64,000 nucleotides of DNA from Rhodoferax sediminis (lineage in GTDB: Bacteria > Pseudomonadota > Gammaproteobacteria > Burkholderiales > Burkholderiaceae_C). Made by a program: the position numbers and the translations under genes. Location of the stretch: assembly GCF_006970865.1 (NCBI RefSeq), contig NZ_CP035503.1, positions 4,043,001-4,107,000 of the forward strand, read 5' to 3'. The stretch's first letter is position 1. Each line of letters opens with the position of its first letter. The notes under the pieces were generated by a model. That model had not been told where the DNA came from and did no database searches. It saw nothing but the letters and a program-made list of their open reading frames with translations. Shown here one piece after another: positions 31,214 through 38,507 of the stretch.

Positions 31214-34200
31214 TCACCAGCAGTCGACGAAGCGCGTCCCGGGCGCTGCCGGCACGACCGGCGAGGTGCCCGCCGACGCCAGGCCGCGGACCAGCCACGC
31301 GCGCGTCTGCGCCGGGTCGATCACGGCGTCGATCTCCAGCGTCTGCGCCATATTCGTGGCCTGGCCGTTGGCGTACTGCTGGTCCACCAGCTTCTTGTAC
31401 AGCGCATCGCGCTCAGGCCCGGGCGCCGCGGCCTCCAGCTCCTTGCGAAAACCCAGGCGCACGGCGCCTTCCAGCCCCATGGCGCCGAACTCGCCGGTCG
31501 GCCAGGAGACGGTGAACACCGGCGCGTCGAAGCCGCCCGCCGTCATGGCCTGCGCGCCCAGCCCGTAGCCCTTGCGCAGCACCACGGCAAAGAACGGCAC
31601 AGAGAGGTGCGCGGCCACCACGAACATGCGGCAAACATGGCGCACCTGCGCCCGGGCCTCGATGTCGGGGCCGACCATGAAGCCAGGCGTGTCGACCAGC
31701 GACACCATGGGCAGACCGTGTGCGTTGCACAGCTGCATGAAGCGCGCGGCCTTGTCGGCGGCGTCCACATCGATCGCGCCGCCCAGATGCCGCGGGTTGT
31801 TGGCGAGGATGCCGACGGGGCGGCCTTCGATGCGCGCGAGTGCCGTGAGGATGCCAGCGCCAAAGCCCGCGCGCAGCTCCAGCAGCGAGTCGCTGTCCAC
31901 CAGCCCTTGCATGACACTGCGCACGTCGTACACGCGCAGGCGGTTCTCGGGCACCGCATGGCGCAGTGCGCGCTGGTCGGCGCAGGTCCACGGCTGCACG
32001 GCGGCATCGATCGGCCCCTGGAAATACGACAGGTAGCGCTTGGCGGCGCGCACCGCCTCGGCCTCGCCCTTCACCAGGATGTCGATCACGCCGTTGCCGG
32101 ACTGCACGCTGCTCGGGCCGATCTGCTCGGGTTTGAAACTGCCCAGGCCACCGCCCTCGATCATGGCCGGCCCGCTCATGCCGATGTTGCTGGCCTCGGT
32201 GGCGATGATGACATCGGCGCAGCCCAGCAGCGCCGCATTGCCGGCGAAGCAGCGTCCGTGCACGATGCCGACCACCGGCACCTTGCCCGACAGCGCGGCA
32301 AAGCGGCTGAAGGTGTGGTTGTTGAGGCCGGCGACGATCGGCATATCGGTATCACCGGGGCGCCCGCCCCCGCCCTCGGCAAACAGCACCACCGGCAGCC
32401 GGAGCTGGTGCGCCAGGCCGAGCAGGCGGTCGGTCTTGTGGTGGTTGCGCATGCCCTGCGTGCCGGCCAGCACGGTGTAGTCGTAGGCCAGCACCGCGCA
32501 GCGCGATTGCTCCGCGCCGAACAATTTGGCATTGACGCTGCCCAGGCCCGTCACCATGCCATCGGCCGGCGTGTTGGCCACCAGGTCTTCCAGCGAACGG
32601 CGCCGGGTTTGCGCGGCAATCGCCAGCGCGCCGTACTCGATGAAGTTGTCAGGGTCGTCCTGCAGGTCGCACAGATCGGCAATGTTCTCGCGCGCGGTGC
32701 GCCCGCCCTGCGCGTGGCGCCTGGCCACGGCGGCAGGGCGATTCGCATCGAGCGTGAACGCATGGCGGGCCATGACCTGCTGCAGGTCGGGCCGGATCTG
32801 TTCAAAATCCATGCCGCGGGCGGCCTGGGCGATGCCCGCGGCGACCTCCATCGGCTCCAGCAGCACGAGGGGCTGGCCTTCCACGAGATAGTCGCCCGGC
32901 GCGGCACGGATCTCCACCACGCGGCCGGGGGCATGGGCCAGCAGCAGGTGCTCCATCTTCATGGCTTCCAGCACGGCGATCTGGCCGCCGGCCGGCACCA
33001 CGTCGCCGACGGCCACGTCGAGCTGCACCAGCTTGGCCGGCATGGGCGCGCGCACCGCGCTGAGTCCGTCGTCGTCTTGCCCGGATTCAACACCAAATGA
33101 GGCTGTAGCCCTTACCCTGTCTGAACCGGTAGCTCTATCTTTTGTAGCACCCTCATGATCGATGGCTTGCGCTGCGGCCAGCAACGCCGGCAGATGCGCC
33201 TCGACGAAGCGCGTGTGCACCTGCTGCGCATCAAACTCGGGACGCTTTGCCAGCGCGCGCAGCAGCGACAGGTTGGTGGCCATGCCCTCGATGCGGCATT
33301 CCGCCAGCGCGCGGCGGGAGCGGCGCGCCGCGTCGGCGAAGTCAGCGCTGCGCGAGCGCACGATCAGCTTGGCCAGCAGCGTGTCGTAATGCGGCGACGG
33401 CGCGGCGCCGGCGTAACCCTGCGTGTCGATCCGGATGCCGGGGCCGGAGGGCATATCGAAGCGCACCAGCGAACCACCCGACGGTCTGGCGTGGCCCTGC
33501 GCATCCAGCGTCTCGGCATTGATGCGCCACTGCACGGCAAAGCCCTGCGCGCGCGGCGGCGCCTTGGCATCCAACCCCAGTGCCGTCAGGCTCCGGCCCG
33601 CCGCCACCTGGATTTGCAGCTGCACCAGATCGAGCCCGGTCACTTCCTCGGTGACCGTGTGCTCCACCTGCAGGCGCGGATTGGCTTCGATGAAGACAAA
33701 GGGCAGATCGCGCGCATCTTCATCGACCAGAAACTCGAAGGTGCCCAGGCTGCGGTAGTGCGCGGCCTGCGCCAGCTTCAACGCCGCCTGCGTGATGCCC
33801 TGGCGCAGCGTCTCGGGCAGCGAGGGGCTCGGCGCCATTTCGACCAGCTTCTGGAAGCGCCGCTGCAGCGAGCATTCGCGCTCGCCCAGCGACATCACCT
33901 GCGTGCCGTCGCCGATGATCTGGATTTCGATATGGCGCGCGCGCGTCATCAGGCGCTCGACGTAGACACCCTCCACATCGAAAGCCGCGCGCGCCTCGGA
34001 CACGCAGCGCGCATAGGCTTCGGGCAACTCCGCAGCCTCCAGCACGGCGCGCATGCCGCGGCCGCCGCCGCCGCCAATTGCCTTGATCATCACGCCGGCA
34101 CCCAGCGCGCCGCCACGCTGGGCCGCAAAGAAGGCCTGAGCCTGGGCCAGCGTGACCGCGCCCGCACTGCCGGGCATCAGCGGCACGCCGCATTGCCCGG

Positions 34201-34564
34201 CCAGCGCGCGGGCACGCGCCTTGTCGCCGAACAGCGCGAGCTGCTCCACCGTGGGGCCGATGAAGGTGAGGCCGGCGTCCAGGCAGGCTTGCGCAAAGTC
34301 GGCGCGCTCGCTCAAAAAACCATAGCCCGGGTGCACCGCATCGCAGCCGGTTTGCCGCGCCAGCGCGATGAGGTGCGCGATGTCCAGATAGGCAGCGGGC
34401 CCTGTGGCGTCCAGCGCCAGCGCTTCATCCGCCTGGCGCACATGCAGCGCCTGCGCATCATCCGTCGCATAAATGGCGACACTGCGGCTGCCCAGGTCTT
34501 GCACGGCGCGCACCAGCCGCAGAGCGATCTCGCCGCGATTCGCAATCAGAATCTTTTTGAACAC
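31214..34564 (-). CDS. Single-chain biotin-dependent acyl-CoA carboxylase (BC-BCCP-CT fusion)
   Basis: This 1116-residue enzyme joins all three carboxylase parts. Biotin carboxylase occupies about 1-460 ('FKKILIANRGEIALRLVRAV', 'GGGGGRGMRAV', 'FIEANPRLQVEHTVTEEVTG'). The biotinyl domain lies at about 495-575, with the biotin Lys in EAMKMEH near residue 533. The carboxyltransferase occupies about 600-1116 ('GMVTGLGSVNAKLFG', 'VGIVHGRCFAGNAALLGCAD', 'SLVDTPGFMVGPDIEARAQV'). The order and size fit the single-polypeptide long-chain acyl-CoA carboxylases described in mycobacteria and some proteobacteria; acetyl- and propionyl-CoA enzymes are normally split. The GTG at 34564 has AAGGAA upstream. 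The linker at about 472-493 comes from the repeat. Substrate unproven. Confidence 0.9.
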   Translation of the reverse strand: MFKKILIANRGEIALRLVRAVQDLGSRSVAIYATDDAQALHVRQADEALALDATGPAAYLDIAHLIALARQTGCDAVHPGYGFLSERADFAQACLDAGLTFIGPTVEQLALFGDKARARALAGQCGVPLMPGSAGAVTLAQAQAFFAAQRGGALGAGVMIKAIGGGGGRGMRAVLEAAELPEAYARCVSEARAAFDVEGVYVERLMTRARHIEIQIIGDGTQVMSLGERECSLQRRFQKLVEMAPSPSLPETLRQGITQAALKLAQAAHYRSLGTFEFLVDEDARDLPFVFIEANPRLQVEHTVTEEVTGLDLVQLQIQVAAGRSLTALGLDAKAPPRAQGFAVQWRINAETLDAQGHARPSGGSLVRFDMPSGPGIRIDTQGYAGAAPSPHYDTLLAKLIVRSRSADFADAARRSRRALAECRIEGMATNLSLLRALAKRPEFDAQQVHTRFVEAHLPALLAAAQAIDHEGATKDRATGSDRVRATASFGVESGQDDDGLSAVRAPMPAKLVQLDVAVGDVVPAGGQIAVLEAMKMEHLLLAHAPGRVVEIRAAPGDYLVEGQPLVLLEPMEVAAGIAQAARGMDFEQIRPDLQQVMARHAFTLDANRPAAVARRHAQGGRTARENIADLCDLQDDPDNFIEYGALAIAAQTRRRSLEDLVANTPADGMVTGLGSVNAKLFGAEQSRCAVLAYDYTVLAGTQGMRNHHKTDRLLGLAHQLRLPVVLFAEGGGGRPGDTDMPIVAGLNNHTFSRFAALSGKVPVVGIVHGRCFAGNAALLGCADVIIATEASNIGMSGPAMIEGGGLGSFKPEQIGPSSVQSGNGVIDILVKGEAEAVRAAKRYLSYFQGPIDAAVQPWTCADQRALRHAVPENRLRVYDVRSVMQGLVDSDSLLELRAGFGAGILTALARIEGRPVGILANNPRHLGGAIDVDAADKAARFMQLCNAHGLPMVSLVDTPGFMVGPDIEARAQVRHVCRMFVVAAHLSVPFFAVVLRKGYGLGAQAMTAGGFDAPVFTVSWPTGEFGAMGLEGAVRLGFRKELEAAAPGPERDALYKKLVDQQYANGQATNMAQTLEIDAVIDPAQTRAWLVRGLASAGTSPVVPAAPGTRFVDCW
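33085..33149 (+). repeat. Copy of palindromic repeat (antisense) in the carboxylase linker
   Basis: On the plus strand: ATTCAACACCAAATGAGGC ... GTAGCCCTTACCCTGTCTGA ... GGTAGCTCTATCTTTTGTAGC. It is opposite in direction to the gene, yet stays open and codes the stretch around ATKDRATGSDRVRATASFGV between the biotin carboxylase and biotinyl domains. Confidence 0.6.
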
Positions 34565-34693
34565 AGGGTTTCCTTCAGGGTTGGTGTGTTCGACTTTACC
34601 GAGACCCGCATCACCGCGCTGGCGGCCTGCAACCTGCCCGACTTTCCGTACAACGGGTACCGGACGGGCAGACATAGTGCAACTATTGGCCCA

Positions 34694-34699
34694 TAGAAT
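34694..34699 (+). promoter_or_regulatory. Candidate -10 box for the TAXI-TRAP operon
   Basis: TAGAAT lies 43 bp before the ATG of the TAXI receptor gene, in the gap divergent from the carboxylase gene. No clear -35 is seen at 17 bp spacing, which may mean activator dependence. Confidence 0.3.
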
Positions 34700-34742
34700 G
34701 CACAGGGCCTATCGCCTTTCTCACCTATTCAAGGAGACAACA

Positions 34743-35702
34743 ATGAAGTCTGGATTTTTGCGCGCACTGCTGGCCCTGGCCGGCGCGACCCTGCTGGCAG
34801 CGGCTCCGGCACAGGCACAACAGCAATTCATCACCGTGCTGACCGGCGGCACCAGCGGCGTGTATTACCCGATGGGTGTCGCACTGTCGCAGATCTACGC
34901 CAAGGCGATGCCGGATGCGAAATGCACGGTGCAGGCGACCAAGGCTTCGGCGGAAAACCTCAACCTGCTGCAAGCCGGACGCGGAGAAGTGGCCTTCACG
35001 CTCGGGGACTCGTTGTCCGACGCCTGGCGGGGCAATGCTGACGCCGGCTTCAAGACGCCCCTGAAAAAATTGCGCGGCATCGCGGGCATGTATCCGAACT
35101 ACATCCAGATCGTGGCGTCGGCCGATTCAGGCGTGAAGACGCTGGCCGACCTGAAGGGCAAACGCATCTCCGTGGGCGCGCCCAAATCCGGCACCGAACT
35201 CAATGCGCGCGCCATCTTCAAGGCCGCCGGCCTGACCTACGCCGACTTCGCCAAGGTGGAATACCTGCCGTTTGGCGAGTCGGTGGAGCTCATGAAAAAC
35301 CGCCAGCTCGATGCCACACTGCAGTCAGCCGGACTGGGCGTGTCCTCGCTGCGGGACCTGGCAACGTCGGTGAAGATCGTGATCGTGCCGATCACGGCGG
35401 ATGTGATCGCGAAAGTCGGTGATCCGGCCTATCAGGCCGGCGCCGTCCCGGCCAACACCTACGAAGGACAGGCCGCGAGCGTACCAACCGCATTCGTGCA
35501 GAACTTCCTGGTCACGCATGAAGGCGTCCCCACGGACACCGTCTACAAGATGACCAAGGCCATGTTTGAGAACCTCGACCACCTGGTCGCCGCGCACGCC
35601 GCCGCCAAGGCGATCCACAAGGAAACAGCGCTGGTAGGCATGCCGCTGCCGCTGCATCCGGGCGCCGAGAAGTACTACCGCGAAATCGGTTTGATCAAGT
35701 AA
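34743..35702 (+). CDS. TAXI-family TRAP transporter solute-binding protein
   Basis: This is a 319-residue periplasmic receptor. The signal peptide ends at AQA-QQQF (about residue 26). The TAXI signature 'FITVLTGGTSGVYYPMGVAL' is followed by 'NLNLLQAGRGEVAFTLGDSL', 'LKGKRISVGAPKSGTELNAR' and 'AAKAIHKETALVGMPLPLHP'. TAXI receptors feed fused TRAP permeases and generally take organic acids or amino acids. AAGGAGACAACA precedes the ATG. It heads a three-gene operon with the fused permease and DUF1850 protein. Its divergent neighbour is an acyl-CoA carboxylase, hinting at a carboxylate substrate. Confidence 0.94.
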   Translation: MKSGFLRALLALAGATLLAAAPAQAQQQFITVLTGGTSGVYYPMGVALSQIYAKAMPDAKCTVQATKASAENLNLLQAGRGEVAFTLGDSLSDAWRGNADAGFKTPLKKLRGIAGMYPNYIQIVASADSGVKTLADLKGKRISVGAPKSGTELNARAIFKAAGLTYADFAKVEYLPFGESVELMKNRQLDATLQSAGLGVSSLRDLATSVKIVIVPITADVIAKVGDPAYQAGAVPANTYEGQAASVPTAFVQNFLVTHEGVPTDTVYKMTKAMFENLDHLVAAHAAAKAIHKETALVGMPLPLHPGAEKYYREIGLIK

Positions 35703-35775
35703 GCCAACCTGTCGCCTTTGCGGGCGGGCCGCCGCGCCCGTCCGCCGGCCACTACACGCCAGGAACCATTCGGAT

Positions 35776-37833
35776 ATGACCTCTCTCCATACGCCTGCCG
35801 ACGAATTTCAGGAGCACGGCGCGCAACGCACGCTCAGCGGCACCGCGCTGAAGATCGTGATCGGCGCGGCCCTGACGTTCTCGACCTATCAATTGATCGT
35901 CGCCGGCTTCTCGCCGCTGTCATCGCTGACCATGCGCTCATTGCATGTCGGCTTCCTGCTGCTGCTGACCTTCCTGATGTACCCTGCATTGAAGAGCGGC
36001 AAGCTGACCTCCATCGTGTGGTACGACTGGCTGCTGGCCGCCGCCGGGTTCGCGCTGTCGTTCTATCACTGGATTTTCGAGGCCGACCTGATTCAGCGCT
36101 CGGGCGATCCAACCACCGCCGATCTGGTGGTCGGCACCATCATGGTCGTGCTGGTGTTCGAGGCCACGCGCCGGATCCTCGGACTGGCCCTGCCCCTGGT
36201 GTGCGGCACATTCCTGCTGTATGGCCTTTTCGGCCAGTACCTGCCGGGCCCGCTCTCACATCGGGCCTACGGGTTTGACCAGATCGTGAATCAGCTGTGG
36301 CTGGGCACCGAGGGCATTCTGGGCATCCCCGTCATGGTGTCTGCGACCTATATCTTCCTGTTCATCCTGTTCGGTGCATTTCTCGAGCACGCCGGCATGA
36401 TCAAGCTGTTCAACTCCGTGGCGCTGGGACTGGTCGGCAGGGCCAAGGGCGGGCCGGCCAAGGTGGCGGTGATCTCGTCGGGCTTCATGGGAACCATCTC
36501 GGGCTCCGGCGTAGCGAACGTGCTGACCGTCGGCCAGTTCACGATCCCGTTGATGAAACGCTTTGGCTACAGCTCGATCTTTGCCGGCGCGGTCGAGGCC
36601 ACGTCTTCCATGGGCGGCCAGATCATGCCACCGGTCATGGGGGCGGTGGCGTTCATCATGGCCGAGACGCTGAACGTGCCGTATGTGGACATCGTCAAGG
36701 CGGCCGTGATTCCGGCGATCCTGTATTACGTGACGGCGTTCTGGATAGTGCATCTGGAAGCCGGCCGCATGGGGCTGGTGGGTCTGCCGAAAGACCAGTG
36801 CCCGAGCCCGGTGAAGGCGCTCAAGGAAAGCTGGTATCTGGTGCTGCCGCTGGCAGGTCTGGTTGGCATGCTGTTTCATGGTTTCACGCCGATGTTCGCC
36901 GGACTCACCGGCCTGGCGCTCACCGTGATCCTGATTCTCGGCGCAGCCGTGGCAGCGCGCCTGTCGGGCACGGCGTTTCGCTACGTGTTCTGGCTGGCCC
37001 TGGGCCTGGCGGCGGCAAGTTTTGTCGAGTTTGGCATTTATGCGATCCTCGCCGTGATCGCACTGCTGGTGCTGCTTTGTTTCAGGGTCAAGGGCGGTCG
37101 TGACACCTTGCGTGCGGTGCGCCTGAGCCTGATCGACGGCGCCAGGCAGGCGTTGCCGGTCGGCGTCGCCTGCGCCGTGGTGGGCGTCATCATTGGTGTG
37201 CTGACCCTCACGGGGGCCGCCTCCAGCTTTGCCGGATTCATCCTGACCGTCGGTGAAAAAAGCCTGTTCCTGTCGCTGTTTTTGACCATGATCGTGTGCC
37301 TGATTCTGGGCATGGGGATTCCGACCATCCCGAACTACATCATCACCAGCTCGATTGCGGCGCCCGCGCTGCTCAGCCTGGGCGTGCCGCTGATCGTCTC
37401 GCACATGTTCGTGTTCTATTTCGGCATCATGGCGGACCTGACGCCGCCGGTGGCGCTCGCGGCATTTGCCGCGGCATCGATCGCCAAGGCGTCACCCATG
37501 CGTATCGGCTTCAAGGCAACCCAGATCGCCATTGCCGGCTTTGTTATTCCGTACATGGCGGTATATACGCCCGCGCTGATGCTGCAGGGGCACTGGACGG
37601 TGGTGGCGGTGCTGTATATCGTGGGCAAGGCGCTGCTGGCCATCGCCTTGTGGGGCGCAACGGCCGTCGGCTATCTGCTGGCGCCCTTGAGAATCCACGA
37701 GCGGGTGTTTACCGGCGTCGCCGCGCTGATGCTGGTCACGGCGGGCACGCTGAGCGACCAGATCGGATTCGTGATGGCGGCCATTTTCGTCTGTTGGCAC
37801 GTCTGGCAACGGCGCCGGCTGGCGGTTGCATGA
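35776..37833 (+). CDS. Fused TRAP transporter permease (DctQ-DctM type)
   Basis: This is a 685-residue inner-membrane protein combining the small 4-helix DctQ-like part (about 1-150, 'FSTYQLIVAGFSPLSSLTMR') and the large DctM-like part. The latter includes 'VAVISSGFMGTISGSGVANV', 'EATSSMGGQIMPPVMGAVAF' and 'ILGMGIPTIPNYIITSSIAA'. The fused form goes with TAXI receptors, such as the one 73 bp upstream, and imports solutes with Na+ or H+. Its TGA overlaps the ATG of the DUF1850 gene (ATGA), implying coupled translation. Confidence 0.95.
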   Translation: MTSLHTPADEFQEHGAQRTLSGTALKIVIGAALTFSTYQLIVAGFSPLSSLTMRSLHVGFLLLLTFLMYPALKSGKLTSIVWYDWLLAAAGFALSFYHWIFEADLIQRSGDPTTADLVVGTIMVVLVFEATRRILGLALPLVCGTFLLYGLFGQYLPGPLSHRAYGFDQIVNQLWLGTEGILGIPVMVSATYIFLFILFGAFLEHAGMIKLFNSVALGLVGRAKGGPAKVAVISSGFMGTISGSGVANVLTVGQFTIPLMKRFGYSSIFAGAVEATSSMGGQIMPPVMGAVAFIMAETLNVPYVDIVKAAVIPAILYYVTAFWIVHLEAGRMGLVGLPKDQCPSPVKALKESWYLVLPLAGLVGMLFHGFTPMFAGLTGLALTVILILGAAVAARLSGTAFRYVFWLALGLAAASFVEFGIYAILAVIALLVLLCFRVKGGRDTLRAVRLSLIDGARQALPVGVACAVVGVIIGVLTLTGAASSFAGFILTVGEKSLFLSLFLTMIVCLILGMGIPTIPNYIITSSIAAPALLSLGVPLIVSHMFVFYFGIMADLTPPVALAAFAAASIAKASPMRIGFKATQIAIAGFVIPYMAVYTPALMLQGHWTVVAVLYIVGKALLAIALWGATAVGYLLAPLRIHERVFTGVAALMLVTAGTLSDQIGFVMAAIFVCWHVWQRRRLAVA

Positions 37834-38222
37834 TCGCGGTATGCCTGGCCGCGGCTGGCCTGGCCATCAGCCTGCCATTGCAGGCGTTCACGCTGAACTG
37901 GACCCATTCGATCGAAAAAATCCTTTGGGAAGAGGATTACCAGGTCGTCCAAACGGCCAGCGGCACCCGCCTGCAACTCACCGAAGCGCGCATCCGCGGC
38001 TCCGGCGCCGGCATGGAGCCGCCGCCCGATGCCGTGCTGAAGAACGGCGTGTGGCATTACCGCCCGCCGCTGGCGCCGCTCGAGCGGCTGCATCTGACGC
38101 GCTCGGACTATGTCGCCGATTACCAACTCTGCTGGGGCGGCCAGTGCCATCCCCTGGCAGAACTGGTTGGCCCACCGTCGGCGGCGCCGCTTGTCGACGT
38201 GTTTGCATGCCCCTCGTCCTGA
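37830..38222 (+). CDS. DUF1850 protein of TAXI-TRAP operon
   Basis: This is a 130-residue exported protein. It has an N-terminal hydrophobic segment 'MIAVCLAAAGLAISLPLQAF' and then the family core 'FTLNWTHSIEKILWEEDYQV', 'LTEARIRGSGAGMEPPPDAV' and 'LTRSDYVADYQLCWGGQCHP', with a Cys pair (CWGGQC). DUF1850 genes accompany TAXI-TRAP permeases in many bacteria and archaea; the role is unknown but presumably transport related. It overlaps the permease stop by four bases. Confidence 0.85.
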   Translation: MIAVCLAAAGLAISLPLQAFTLNWTHSIEKILWEEDYQVVQTASGTRLQLTEARIRGSGAGMEPPPDAVLKNGVWHYRPPLAPLERLHLTRSDYVADYQLCWGGQCHPLAELVGPPSAAPLVDVFACPSS

Positions 38223-38507
38223 GTTCCCTGTCCGGGACAGTACCCAAGTCGTCCATTCGCTGGCAGGCTCCACCGCAGGGCTGGCCGCCCCCCGATAGCC
38301 AAACGCGGGGGAAAGGAACTACACTCATCGACGCCCGACGGCCGCAGCGCCGGCCTCCTGCCCCGGGGTCGTAGCGCAACCGGCGCGAACACGTATGGCC
38401 GGTCATGCGCACGTTTGGTCGCGTGCCGGCGTACGGGGGCCAGGAGCCCCCTGTTTCAGGGCCGGCTGCCAGCTTCACTTTGGGATTCGCTCTAGACCAC
38501 TCACACG
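38223..38507 (+). other. 285-bp intergenic leader before the GGDEF-EAL gene
   Basis: No gene is seen. Just after the DUF1850 stop there is CTGTCCGGGACAG (38228-38240), a perfect inverted repeat without a T-tract. The rest is GC-rich with several local inverted repeats. I looked for c-di-GMP riboswitch hallmarks (GEMM core) and did not recognise them. It probably holds the promoter of the downstream signalling gene. Confidence 0.4.

Noticed and set aside
33155..34696. A 513-codon plus-strand frame opposite the carboxylase
   Set aside because: Composition is that of a shadow frame (Arg/His/Gln rich, no motifs), while the minus strand encodes intact biotin carboxylase.
38223..38507. A c-di-GMP riboswitch ahead of the GGDEF-EAL gene
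   Set aside because: Tempting by context, but the conserved core of the known classes was not recognisable; only generic inverted repeats are present.
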